NCBI RefSeq assembly: GCF_014203215.1
Contig: NZ_JACHIM010000006.1
Location: 38,614 to 73,907 of the forward strand
Direction: 5' to 3'
Origin: Bartonella callosciuri
GTDB taxonomy: Bacteria; Pseudomonadota; Alphaproteobacteria; Rhizobiales; Rhizobiaceae
DNA length: 35,294 nt
Of the stretch, positions 8,469 through 17,224 are shown piece after piece. Both the position numbers and the translations under genes were made by a program. How positions within the stretch are numbered: the first letter of the stretch is position 1; every line of letters starts with the position of its first letter. The notes beneath the pieces were generated by a model, which was given only the letters and a program-made list of their open reading frames with translations, was not told where the DNA came from and made no database searches.

Positions 8469-9302
8469 TTCCCGCAAAAGTGCGAGACAAACTCTTCTTT
8501 TTTTGCATCTAGTAACTTTTTTCTCTTTCCAGAGCTGGTACAAATCTCTGTCAGCACCGGTACAAATTATTGTTAAGTACTGCAAAAACTAAAGACAAAA
8601 AAGAAGGCGTGATCTTCCAAATCTCTTAAAATGTCCCTAACAGCCATTAAGGCGAACGGATTTCTTTTTCATATTCTTCCCGCAAAAGTGCAAGACAAAC
8701 TCTTCTTTTTTTGCATCTAGTAACTTTTTTCTCTTTCCAGAGCTGGTACAAATCTCTGTCAGCACCGGTACAAATTATTGTTAAGTACTGCAAAAACTAA
8801 AGACAAAAAAGAAGGCGTGATCTTCCAAATCTCTTAAAATGTCCCTAACAGCCATTAAGGCGAACGGATTTCTTTTTCATATTCTTCCCGCAAAAGTGCA
8901 AGACAAACTCTTCTTTTTTTGCATCTAGTAACTTTTTTCTCTTTCCAGAGCTGGTACAAATCTCTGTCAGCACCGGTACAAATTATTGTTAAGTGCTGCA
9001 AAAACTAAAGACAAAAAAGAAGGCGTGATCTTCCAAATCTCTTAAAATGTTCCTAACAGCCATTAAGGCGAACGGATTTCTTTTTCATATTCTTCCCGCA
9101 AAAGTGCAAGACAAACTCTTCTTTTTTTGCATCTAGTAACTTTTTTCTCTTTCCAGAGCTGGTACAAATCTCTGTCAGCACTGGTACAAATTATTGTTAA
9201 GTACTGCAAAAACTAAAGACAAAAAAGAAAGCGTGATCTTCCAAATCTCTTAAAATGTCCCTAACAGCCATTAAGGCGAACGGATTTCTTTTTCATATTC
9301 TT
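8469..9302. repeat. 208-bp tandem repeat array, four units, derived from the uup 3' end
   Basis: The sequence TTCCCGCAAAAGTGC recurs at 8469, 8677, 8885, 9093 and 9301, exactly 208 bp apart. Four units fill 8469-9302, differing from one another by only a few bases, and the array runs directly into uup. Each complete unit carries an exact copy of the last 48 bp of uup including its stop codon (9271-9318; copies at 9063-9110, 8855-8902 and 8647-8694). The remaining part reads, on the minus strand and in shifting frames, like a decayed version of the preceding uup codons (ALEREKS against ALEEKKS; KLLDAKKEEFV against SICAQKEEEWL). So an old duplication of the gene end decayed and was then amplified recently. 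Confidence 0.93.
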
Positions 9303-11139
9303 CCCGCAAAAGTGCAAGTTCCAACCATTCTTCTTCCTTTTGCGCACAAATACTTTTCTTCTCTTCCAGTGCTGTTGATAAACGCATGAAACGCTCTTTA
9401 TCGTTGCAATACAGTGCTGGATCCAAAAGTTCTTGTTCAATTTTTTTTATTTCATCCTGCAAAGCAGTGATTTGTTCAGGCAGTTTTTCCAGTGCATAAA
9501 CCTGCTTATAAGACATTTTGCGCAGCTTTATTTTCTCCCGCCCCATAAATCCACGATTTACGGGTGAAGGGTGTTTTGCATTTTCCTGTGCACGCGGATT
9601 TGACAGTCCTTTACGCTGTGATAACTCTTTATCTTTACGCACTAACAATGCAGCTTGCTTGTTTTGTGCCATCATATCACTATAACCACCAGCATACAAA
9701 ATCCAATGACCATCACCTTGGGGCGCCAACATATGGGTTACAGTGCGGTCTAAAAAGTCCCTGTCATGGCTAACCAACAACACTGTTCCGGCAAAATCGG
9801 CAATAAATTCTTGCAACAAATCCAATGTTTCCATATCCAAATCATTGGTCGGTTCATCGAGAATCAAAAAGTTTGCCGGACGCGAAAGCAATCGAGCAAG
9901 CATGAGGCGAGCTCTTTCTCCACCTGAAAATTCCTTGAGTGGTGTACGCGCTTGCTCGGGTAAAAATAAAAAATCTTTCATATAAGAGACGACATGGCGT
10001 TCTTGCCCATTAATTAAAAGAGTCTCGCCCCGACCACCGGTGAGATAATGCGCTAGCGTTTCTTCCTCATTTAAAATGCGCTGTTGATCAAGCAGTGCCA
10101 TGGACAAGTTATATCCATGCCTCACCGTTCCACTATCAACCGCTTCCTGGCCGATTAGAGTAGAAAGCAAGGTTGTCTTTCCGATACCATTAGGGCCAAC
10201 CAACCCGATTCGATCACCCCGTTGAATACGCAAAGAGAAGTCTTTTACAATCACGCGCTCGCCATAAGACTTTGAAATTCGCTTTGCTTCCAGCACCAAT
10301 TGACCAGAACGAGATGTTTTAGAAGCTGTCAAAAGAGCAGTCCCCGGTTGCCCTCTATAGATTTTATGCATCTGTCTTAGTTTTTTTAATTCCCCCAAAC
10401 GACGTACATTACGTTTACGCCGAGCGGTTACCCCATAGCGCAACCACTGTTCTTCACGAGCAATCTGTCTTCCCAATTTATGCTGTTCAAGAGCTTCCTC
10501 TTCCAGCGCCTTATCACGCCAATTTTCAAACTCGGAAAAACGTTTTTCTAGCCTTTTTGTTATCCCGCGATCAAGCCATACCGTTGAATGCGTAACATTT
10601 TCCAAAAATCGTCGATCATGGGAAATCACGACAATTGCTGAAGGCAAAGAAGATAAAATCCCTTCAAGCCATTCAATGGTTGGTAAATCAAGATGATTGG
10701 TTGGTTCATCTAAAAGAAGAATATCCGGTTTTGCGGCAAGAGCGCGTAACAACGAAGCGCGCCGCTTTTCACCCCCAGAAAGGGTTGCTAACTTTTCCGT
10801 TCCTGAAAAACCAAGACTTGTGCGAAGTGTATTTATCCACTGCACATCAGGGATATCATCCAGACCATCTTCGACGAAAGCATGAATATCTTCAAAACCT
10901 GAACAATCAGGGTTTTGCGAGACATAACGCAACGTGACCCGAGGGTGGCGAAAAATTTCCCCACCACTCGGTTCGCTCATTCCAGCGGCAATTTTTAACA
11001 ATGTTGATTTTCCACAACCATTACGGCCCACCAGCGCGATGCGCACCCCTTGCTCAACCGATAAGCAAGCCTGATTGAGTAAGGGAGTTGTTCCAAAGGT
11101 TAGGAAAATGCGGTCAAGCCGCAGCAGCGGCACTGCCAT
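9271..11139 (-). CDS. uup: ABC-F family ATPase Uup
   Basis: Protein of 622 residues from the ATG at 11139 (a TTG at 11160 would add 7). It is a soluble ABC-F protein with two nucleotide-binding domains and no membrane segments. First domain: Walker A GRNGCGKST, signature LSGGEKRR, Walker B ILLLDEPTNHLD. Second domain: GPNGIGKTT, FSGGERARLMLA, FLILDEPTNDLD, with the H-loops VVISHDRRF and LLVSHDRDF. The charged C-terminal coiled coil (about 540-622) is the Uup-type DNA-binding region. ABC-F proteins of this group act on translating ribosomes and Uup also affects precise excision and replication-linked recombination. The chosen ATG overlaps the upstream stop as TAATG, implying translational coupling. 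Its last codons are part of the 208-bp repeat array. Confidence 0.93.
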   Translation of the reverse strand: MAVPLLRLDRIFLTFGTTPLLNQACLSVEQGVRIALVGRNGCGKSTLLKIAAGMSEPSGGEIFRHPRVTLRYVSQNPDCSGFEDIHAFVEDGLDDIPDVQWINTLRTSLGFSGTEKLATLSGGEKRRASLLRALAAKPDILLLDEPTNHLDLPTIEWLEGILSSLPSAIVVISHDRRFLENVTHSTVWLDRGITKRLEKRFSEFENWRDKALEEEALEQHKLGRQIAREEQWLRYGVTARRKRNVRRLGELKKLRQMHKIYRGQPGTALLTASKTSRSGQLVLEAKRISKSYGERVIVKDFSLRIQRGDRIGLVGPNGIGKTTLLSTLIGQEAVDSGTVRHGYNLSMALLDQQRILNEEETLAHYLTGGRGETLLINGQERHVVSYMKDFLFLPEQARTPLKEFSGGERARLMLARLLSRPANFLILDEPTNDLDMETLDLLQEFIADFAGTVLLVSHDRDFLDRTVTHMLAPQGDGHWILYAGGYSDMMAQNKQAALLVRKDKELSQRKGLSNPRAQENAKHPSPVNRGFMGREKIKLRKMSYKQVYALEKLPEQITALQDEIKKIEQELLDPALYCNDKERFMRLSTALEEKKSICAQKEEEWLELALLREEYEKEIRSP

Positions 11140-11552
11140 TAACGGACATGTTGAGGACAAGGTGCCTGATACATTACACCTTTTCCATCACGGAAAGCAC
11201 ATAATTTTGGCGTCTGCATTCTTGGCATCTGCATTCTTTGAGCGCAAGGTGCCTGGTAAACGCGACCTTTAGGGGTACGATACGTGCACAATAATGGCTG
11301 CTGAAGAGCCATTTCTTTTTGCTGTCTTTTCTGATCTGCTGCAGCACCTGTTATAGTCCCTGCAATTGCACCAAATGCTGCACCGGTAAGCGCTGCTCCA
11401 GGCGTGCTTCCAGCAATTGCTGTTCCAGCCAAAGCCCCTATTGCTGCTCCTCCCACACCATAACGTGCCACGCTTTGATCACTAACTGAACACGCCACTG
11501 TACTGAATCCAATGGCTGAAATGACTGCCACTTTTAAAACTGATTTTAACAT
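11139..11552 (-). CDS. Glycine-zipper envelope protein, probable lipoprotein
   Basis: Protein of 137 residues from the ATG at 11552, chosen because AGGAGAGG lies 7-8 bases upstream; a TTG at 11573 is unlikely. The N-terminus (MLKSVLKVAVISAIGFSTVAC) is a signal peptide ending in a cysteine with a weak lipobox (TVAC, with Thr rather than Leu at -3). Residues about 33-75 form a glycine zipper (GVGGAAIGALAGTAIAG, GAAFGAIAGTITGAA), as in 17-kDa surface-antigen type proteins. The C-terminal part contains two copies of a short Cys motif, CTYRTPKGRVYQAPC and CAFRDGKGVMYQAPC. Its stop overlaps the uup start. It is likely envelope-associated; the function is unknown. Confidence 0.8.
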   Translation of the reverse strand: MLKSVLKVAVISAIGFSTVACSVSDQSVARYGVGGAAIGALAGTAIAGSTPGAALTGAAFGAIAGTITGAAADQKRQQKEMALQQPLLCTYRTPKGRVYQAPCAQRMQMPRMQTPKLCAFRDGKGVMYQAPCPQHVR

Positions 11553-11623
11553 ATAAAAACCTCTCCTTATCAAGATAAAGTATATAATTCATGCCGGCAT
11601 TTAATCACTTTTCTCCCTCTACC

Positions 11624-12283
11624 TTAGCCAAATAGACTCGAAGCGTTTTCTGGAATAGGTATAGACGCCAACAATATAGCTCTTCCAGAACCTAAATGAT
11701 AATAAAAAGTTCCACAAATACGGTTAGAAAGTGTTAAAGAAGACCCAAATGACACATTTTTATCACAAATAGGCCATTTTACACCTGAAAGCGTTAATCC
11801 TTGTAACTCAGAAAAACCGATAATACTAAACAAGCATCCATCAGGTAAATCATATGAACAAGGGATTGGCAAAATAGGCCATCCTTCCTCCACACCGCTT
11901 GTCAAAAATACTGAAATTCCTTTTTCGGCCATCATCAATGCTTGTGTCATATGAGAAAGACTGTGATCAGTTCTTTTACCTCCCAAAGCACCACATAAAA
12001 TAAGCTTTTTAGCGCCATTTTGCAGAGCTCTCTCACATGCCAGAGCACTATCGGTCATATCTTTATCAGAGGGAAAAATCTCACGCGGAATATCACTATA
12101 TTTGTCGATTAAAGTTTGATCAGATGAATCGAAATCACCTAACCACAACTCAGGAATCACATGCAACGCTGCTGCATGACGCATTCCCCCATCGGCAGCA
12201 ATGACTCGACTGTTACGAATTTGCTTGAGTAAACGATCAGTAATACAAACATCTCCATTTAACAGTATTGTAAATGTTGTCAT
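11624..12283 (-). CDS. thiN: Thiamine pyrophosphokinase
   Basis: Protein of 219 residues, normal for bacterial thiamine pyrophosphokinase, which makes thiamine diphosphate from thiamine and ATP. Motifs seen are ILLNGD, AADGGMRHA, WLGDFDSSD (metal-binding aspartates), FPSDKDMTDSALA, and CGALGGKRTDHSLSHM, followed by the beta-rich C-terminal thiamine-binding domain (GLTLSGVKWP, SNRI). Its product is the cofactor of transketolase encoded in the same window. It stands upstream of the glycine-zipper gene on the same strand with about 70 bp between. No TPP riboswitch is recognisable in the leader. Confidence 0.93.
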   Translation of the reverse strand: MTTFTILLNGDVCITDRLLKQIRNSRVIAADGGMRHAAALHVIPELWLGDFDSSDQTLIDKYSDIPREIFPSDKDMTDSALACERALQNGAKKLILCGALGGKRTDHSLSHMTQALMMAEKGISVFLTSGVEEGWPILPIPCSYDLPDGCLFSIIGFSELQGLTLSGVKWPICDKNVSFGSSLTLSNRICGTFYYHLGSGRAILLASIPIPENASSLFG

Positions 12284-12321
12284 ACTATATTATGCCTCTT
12301 ATAATGCTTCCTTTTTAGCCT

Positions 12322-12355
12322 CTGTTTATAAAAAATAGCCGTTTTTTATAAACAG
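12322..12355. promoter_or_regulatory. Perfect 14-bp inverted repeat in the thiN/M48 divergent promoter region
   Basis: CTGTTTATAAAAAA (12322-12335) and TTTTTTATAAACAG (12342-12355) are exact complements around the 6-nt loop TAGCCG. It lies 39 bp upstream of thiN and about 90 bp upstream of the M48 protease start. The stem flanked by A/T runs could act as a factor-independent terminator in either direction, or as an operator between the divergent genes. A 16-bp near-repeat (TTATTGTAAAAATACAG at 12400-12432, two copies) lies next to it. Confidence 0.6.
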
Positions 12356-12443
12356 TAACCGTAATATAACCCCAGACCCCTTTCCCAAAAGCTTCTTTAT
12401 TGTAAAAATACAGATTTATTGTAAAAATACAGACAAAATACCA

Positions 12444-13976
12444 ATGAAATCTGCCAAAACACAACCCAAAAATACGAGGTACATTCGTCGAAAATACCAA
12501 GTTTTTCAGCGAAACTTTCTTTTTCGTACCGGAATGTCTAGAACAACTCTTATAAGTTTAATACTTCTCCTTTCTGCTTGTCATACCCGTTTCTCCCAAA
12601 ATGATATGCTTCCTTGCAATTCTTCTAGAACAATCGAACAGACCAGCAAAGATAATATCTATGTCACATTAAATGCTATGCAACACCTGCATATTTTGCA
12701 AATCTATGGTGGCGCCTATCATGACGCAAAACTTGAACGCCTCTTAGCAAATATTGTGCACAAACTCAGAGCCGTGTCACCAAATTCTCACCAAAGCTAT
12801 TCTGTCACCATTTTAAACTCGGAAAGCGTCAATGCATTTGCGCTCCCCAATGGTTCTATCTATATAACCCGCGGCATGCTTGCATTGGCCAATGATTGTG
12901 CAGAAGTAGCGTCAGTTTTAGCCCATGAAATAGCGCACATTACTGCCCATCACGGCATTTTACGCCGACAAAAAGAAGCTGAATTGAAGATGAAAAATCC
13001 CATGTCATCCAATCTTCTCTCGCATACGGGAAGAAAAATTCAGAACCCCATTGAAGACAAGCAACAACTGGCACAGTTTTCACGCAATCAGGAACTGGAA
13101 GCTGATTCACTCGCACTAGACATGCTCCAACAAGCTGGATATGATCCCTTTGCTTCTCCGCGCTTTCTCCAATCGATGGAGGCCTATAGCGTTTTTCGTA
13201 ATATCTCAGGAATTCCAAATGCCCCCTTAGATTTTCTGGCTAGCCATCCAACCACTCCGCAACGTGTTCGCCTTGCGATAGAAAAAGCGGGTAAAATCAG
13301 TCCATCAAACATTGGAATCACGGAACGTGATTCTTTCCTCAAGAGCATTGACGGCATGATTTTTAGAGGGAATTTTCAGACAGGTTTTGTACGAGGAAAC
13401 CAATTTATTCACCCGCAATTACGGGTAACTTTTTCCGTTCCAACCAATTTCACAATAGAAAATTCAATGCATACGCTTTGGGCCAGCGGACCAGGTAACA
13501 TTGCTATTCGTTTTGATTCTGTACCACATCCTGCTGGAATGTCTGCAAGTGATTATTTAAAAAGTGGATGGCTTGTAGGACTCGATAAATTATCTGTCCG
13601 CCCCATCACGCTTCACGGTCTGCCTGGAGCGCACGCCCGTGCAGCCAATGAGCAGTGGCAATTTGATGTGGTTGTTATTTTGTTCAACAAACATGTCTTT
13701 CGTTTTCTGACTGCTGCCCCGCATAATTCTAAAAATTTTGAAGAGATTGCCAAAAACACGGTACAAAGTTTTGATTTTCTTTCCTCATCACAGTTAAAAA
13801 AACTGAAACCCTTGAGAATCCGTATTGTACGGGTTAAAAAAGGAGAAAGCATTGCACAAGTCGCAAATAAAATGCACTATACAACACATAAAGAAAAACT
13901 TTTTCGTGTTCTCAACGCACTCTCTCCAAGCCAAACTTTACACACTGATACAAACGTTAAAGTTATCACAGAGTAA
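12444..13976 (+). CDS. M48 family zinc metalloprotease lipoprotein (BepA-like) with C-terminal LysM-type region
   Basis: Protein of 510 residues from 12444; an internal ATG at 12534 (MSRTTLISLILLLSACHT) gives a better signal peptide with the lipobox LSAC, so the shorter form of 480 residues is quite possible. Zinc-site residues are HEIAH (about 160) and the downstream Glu in NQELEADSLAL, standard for peptidase M48. LPNGSIYITRGML and ASHPTTPQRV are also typical. The last 50 residues (IVRVKKGESIAQVANKMHY) resemble a LysM or LysM-like fold for peptidoglycan contact. The expected location is the periplasmic side of the outer membrane, with quality control of outer-membrane proteins as the likely role. 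It is divergent from thiN. Confidence 0.9.
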   Translation: MKSAKTQPKNTRYIRRKYQVFQRNFLFRTGMSRTTLISLILLLSACHTRFSQNDMLPCNSSRTIEQTSKDNIYVTLNAMQHLHILQIYGGAYHDAKLERLLANIVHKLRAVSPNSHQSYSVTILNSESVNAFALPNGSIYITRGMLALANDCAEVASVLAHEIAHITAHHGILRRQKEAELKMKNPMSSNLLSHTGRKIQNPIEDKQQLAQFSRNQELEADSLALDMLQQAGYDPFASPRFLQSMEAYSVFRNISGIPNAPLDFLASHPTTPQRVRLAIEKAGKISPSNIGITERDSFLKSIDGMIFRGNFQTGFVRGNQFIHPQLRVTFSVPTNFTIENSMHTLWASGPGNIAIRFDSVPHPAGMSASDYLKSGWLVGLDKLSVRPITLHGLPGAHARAANEQWQFDVVVILFNKHVFRFLTAAPHNSKNFEEIAKNTVQSFDFLSSSQLKKLKPLRIRIVRVKKGESIAQVANKMHYTTHKEKLFRVLNALSPSQTLHTDTNVKVITE

Positions 13977-14146
13977 GGGCCGCTTTTTTCATCATCTCTT
14001 CCATTTTTGATTCTTTTTTGTCGCTTTTTTACGCCTTGTCCTCTGAAGAATTTTTGAGACCAACCTTATAGACGTTTAAAACCCTTCAGAGCTCTCACAC
14101 GTCACCTTCCCCATTGCAAATTTATCTTTCGAGAAAGCTTTACTGG

Positions 14147-15058
14147 TTATATCTCATAAGCATCCGCTGAATGGACTGTAAGCAAAGCAGAACGCAACTT
14201 TTGCAAAGCACGGGCTTCAATTTGGCGTACCCGCTCTTTTGAGATTCCCAACTTTTCCCCTAAAACCTCTAAAGTTGCTCCCTCTTCATTCAAACGACGA
14301 AAACGGATAATTTCAAGCTCCCGTTCATTGAGAATTTGCAACGCATCATAAAGCCATTGCGCGCGCCGTTGACTGTCAATCACTTGCTCAATTAAAGCAT
14401 CAGGCAAAGGACTATCATCCACAAGAGCATCCATTTTAGCAACAGGATTATCACTGTTCTCAGAAACAGAAACACTCAAGGAGTTATCAGAACTAGAAAA
14501 ACGGAAATCCATCGTTTCAACATCACGAACTGAAACGCCAAGCTTTTCAGCGATTGTGCGAAAGATATCTTGTTTTGAAAGAGCATCATCATCCTGCACC
14601 AATTTTGCCCGCAAGCGCCGAAGATTAAAGAAAAGCGCTTTTTGCGAAGAGCTTGTTCCTCCACGAACGATAGACCAATTTCGTAAAATATAATCTTGAA
14701 TAGAAGCACGTATCCACCATGTTGCATAAGTTGAAAAACGCACTTCCCGATCAGGTTCGAATCGCGCAGCCGCTTCCAAGAGCCCCACATAACCTTCTTG
14801 TACCAGATCTCCCAATGGCATTTTGAAACGTTTAAAACGGTTAGCAATCGCAATCACCAAACGCATATGAGCCGCTGCAATTTGATGCATAGCATCATCA
14901 TCGCGTTTATCTTTCCATCGAAGAGCCAAATCATGCTCTTTTTGTCGTTCAAGATAAGGCGCTTGCATAGCAGAACGTACCATATTACGTCCCAAGCTTT
15001 TATCTGCGTCGCTATAATTTTTGCTGCTTTTATAAACAGCATTTGAAAGATTACCCAT
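14147..15058 (-). CDS. rpoH: RNA polymerase sigma-32 factor RpoH
   Basis: Sigma factor of 303 residues. Region 2 is clear (MRLVIAIANRFKRF, GDLVQEGYVGLLEAAARFEP, VRFSTYATWWIRASIQDYIL) and region 4 ends with the helix-turn-helix LEVLGEKLGISKERVRQIEA. The segment SSSQKALFFNLRRLR is the RpoH box that distinguishes heat-shock sigma factors from housekeeping ones. It directs transcription of chaperone and protease genes. AGAGG lies just before the ATG. It converges with the M48 protease gene; the 170-bp gap between them holds 8-bp complementary arms (CTCTGAAG at 14041 and CTTCAGAG at 14084) with a long loop, a weak terminator candidate. Confidence 0.95.
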   Translation of the reverse strand: MGNLSNAVYKSSKNYSDADKSLGRNMVRSAMQAPYLERQKEHDLALRWKDKRDDDAMHQIAAAHMRLVIAIANRFKRFKMPLGDLVQEGYVGLLEAAARFEPDREVRFSTYATWWIRASIQDYILRNWSIVRGGTSSSQKALFFNLRRLRAKLVQDDDALSKQDIFRTIAEKLGVSVRDVETMDFRFSSSDNSLSVSVSENSDNPVAKMDALVDDSPLPDALIEQVIDSQRRAQWLYDALQILNERELEIIRFRRLNEEGATLEVLGEKLGISKERVRQIEARALQKLRSALLTVHSADAYEI

Positions 15059-15628
15059 AATAACCTCTTGCGATTAAAGTTATCAACATTGATTTGGCAA
15101 CGTCATCATCCTTCTTTCCATGAGAAAGAACTTAAAGTTGTTTATTTTCGTTTTCACTACTTTAACGTGTATTTTTATAATCGCAATGGTTTTTTTATTG
15201 TAATGGAAAAACTTATTGCCTGAAAACACAGATCGACTAACGAAAAGACCATACAATAAACTTCTTACCTCAAGATAATGCACAAGAAAGCTTTCTCTTT
15301 CCATCCTCGTAATAGAACAGCAAAAATAAAATGCTCCTATAGAAACAGCATCGGTTTTTCTTGACCGCCAACTTATTTTTCTTTTTAGTAAAGCGTTTAT
15401 TTTTATGCTTATAGTTTTATCTATTGCACTTAACTACGTGTGGTGGCGGTGTATAAAGTGTTAAAACTGAATAAGAGCTGAATAAAACAAAACCTTCGAT
15501 TTAAATTTGCCAAAAGAAGCATCAAAAAATGACAAGAATGATTGAAGCAAACGCTACAAACATGTTAAAGGAACGTTGATAGAATTGTCGGAAATAAGCT
15601 TTTTACCAGTGTAGCACCGAGAAAGAAA
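15059..15628. other. Intergenic stretch where the helicase N-terminal half is missing
   Basis: About 570 bp between the divergent rpoH and helicase-fragment genes. It must carry the rpoH promoter. No helicase motif (Walker A, DEXH, motif VI) can be read in any frame, although full-length relatives of the next gene would have about 480 more codons. Close to 15600 short pieces such as ISFLPV and HRERK may be the last traces of the RTSVLMRHLRE-like segment that normally precedes the retained part, which is a weak reading. Two 7-bp complementary arms (ACCGCCA at about 15367, TGGCGGT at about 15445) are present, probably chance. Confidence 0.4.
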
Positions 15629-17203
15629 ATGATCATGGATAACAAGATTACCAAACAGAATGATATTTTTCAGGACGATATTCTCATTGAAAAGCACGGA
15701 AATGGCAAGTTTGAAGGTTTTCGTTTTTATGGAAACAAGAACAATACTTCTCAAACAAGTGATACACAAAATTTAGCAGATAATGAAAATTTGGTTCTTG
15801 CCTTCTCCAAACGCGCAATGCGCCTTTGTGCTTGTGGCAATGGAGATTTTACACTTAGTTCTGATGGAATTGTGCGCTGGATTGGTCAACCCGTTGGTCA
15901 AATTGTTGCAACAGAAGATTTTTTAAAACCAAAACTCATTGTTTTAGCTGATGCACAATTAACAGGAGAAGCCCGTGATAACGTAATAAAACGGCTAGAG
16001 CGTTTTGTGACTTTTCATTTTGAAACCGCTTTAAAGCCCCTGTTTGATTTGCGCAATGCCGATAGTTTGACGGATTCAACGAGCAATCTTGCCTTACAAC
16101 TTGTTCGCTCTTTAGGAATTTTACCGCGTCGAGAAGTCGCTGAACTTGTCAAAAATCTTGATCAAGAATCACGTGCTGTTTTACGTCGTCTAGGTGTTCG
16201 TTTTGGCGCTTTCCATATCTATATTGCTGGGATGCTTAAACCCGCTCCGGTCCGAGCCATTATGCTGCTATGGAATCTTCAAAATAAGGATCATGACCAA
16301 ACGGGTTTTTGTGAAATTTCTGCTGCTTTGTCTTCTGGGCGAACCTCGTTGGTTGTTGATCCTACGTATAACCGTCAATTTTATCAGTTAGCTGGTTATC
16401 GCATTTTAGGACAGCGTGCTGTACGGGTTGATATTTTAGAACGTCTTGCCAACCTGATCCGCCCTGCCCTTCATTGGAAACAAGGGAGTGAACCAAAACC
16501 CGATGGAGCTTATGATGGCAAAAGCTTTTTTGTCACATCCACAATGATGTCGATTCTTGGAGCCAATGGAACCGATATGGAAGAAATTCTAAAAGGGCTT
16601 GGCTATCAATCACATGCCATGAGTAGTATTGTTCTTGAACAACATCTTCTTACCCACAAAGCGTCTTCTCATGGACATACGATAACACAAGATATTCCTG
16701 CAGCAGAATGCGTTGGTGACCAATGGCAAACAATGAGATCCTCAACAACAATACAAGAAGCAAAAAATACCTTGTCCAGTTGCGTTGAAACACATCCCCA
16801 AACCACAGATTGTTTACCCGCCGCAGAACTTGTTGGTGATTTTTTTAAGCAAAAACAAGTTACAACAGAAGATAAAATTATTCTATTATGGCGTTATAAT
16901 CACCAACTTCACCACCACACACAAAAAAAGCGTGATAAAGCGGGAAATATATGGCAAAATAAGCCAAAAAAGGCTTTTAAAAAAGGGGTAAGCATGCATG
17001 AAAATCTCCCCTCTAGAGCGGCGTCACACACGAAACATTCTTTTAAGCCCAAGAGCAGCTCCAAGACCATAAGCGCGAAGAATGCATCATTTAAGAAAGA
17101 CAAACCTTCTAATCCTGATTCACCTTTTGCAAAATTAGCGGCACTTCGCGATCAACTCATAAATGATAAAGAAGCACGTAACCTTTCTTCCAAAAATTAC
17201 TAA
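15629..17203 (+). CDS. C-terminal half of a rhizobial-type DEAD/DEAH helicase (N-terminally truncated)
   Basis: Open frame of 524 codons. It matches the non-catalytic second half of the roughly 1000-residue helicase that precedes fdxA and carD in Rhizobiales: KFEGFRFYG, LTGEARDNVIKRLERFV, LKPLFDLRNADSLTDSTSN, LRRLGVRFGAFHIYIAGMLK, RAVRVDILERLANLIRPAL, GAYDGKSFFVTSTMMSILGA and the final SPFAKLAALRDQL. The ATPase and helicase motifs are absent, so it cannot be an active helicase. A weak GAGAAAG precedes the ATG; ATG codons at both 15629 and 15635 are possible. The absence of stops over 1.5 kb suggests either recent truncation or retained function as an RNA-binding fragment. Confidence 0.8.
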   Translation: MIMDNKITKQNDIFQDDILIEKHGNGKFEGFRFYGNKNNTSQTSDTQNLADNENLVLAFSKRAMRLCACGNGDFTLSSDGIVRWIGQPVGQIVATEDFLKPKLIVLADAQLTGEARDNVIKRLERFVTFHFETALKPLFDLRNADSLTDSTSNLALQLVRSLGILPRREVAELVKNLDQESRAVLRRLGVRFGAFHIYIAGMLKPAPVRAIMLLWNLQNKDHDQTGFCEISAALSSGRTSLVVDPTYNRQFYQLAGYRILGQRAVRVDILERLANLIRPALHWKQGSEPKPDGAYDGKSFFVTSTMMSILGANGTDMEEILKGLGYQSHAMSSIVLEQHLLTHKASSHGHTITQDIPAAECVGDQWQTMRSSTTIQEAKNTLSSCVETHPQTTDCLPAAELVGDFFKQKQVTTEDKIILLWRYNHQLHHHTQKKRDKAGNIWQNKPKKAFKKGVSMHENLPSRAASHTKHSFKPKSSSKTISAKNASFKKDKPSNPDSPFAKLAALRDQLINDKEARNLSSKNY

Positions 17204-17224
17204 AATCAAAAATGGAGTTCGATC

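Noticed and set aside
8469-9302. CRISPR array
   Set aside because: The 208-bp units are contiguous and nearly identical with no variable spacers, and they are derived from uup.
11139-11160. TTG at 11160 as the start of uup
   Set aside because: It lies inside the upstream gene and has no ribosome site; the TAATG overlap start at 11139 agrees better with the family N-terminus.
14750-14772. tRNA T-loop-like GGTTCGAATC
   Set aside because: It lies inside the coding sequence of rpoH and no cloverleaf can be drawn around it; a similar string within atpA is coding too.
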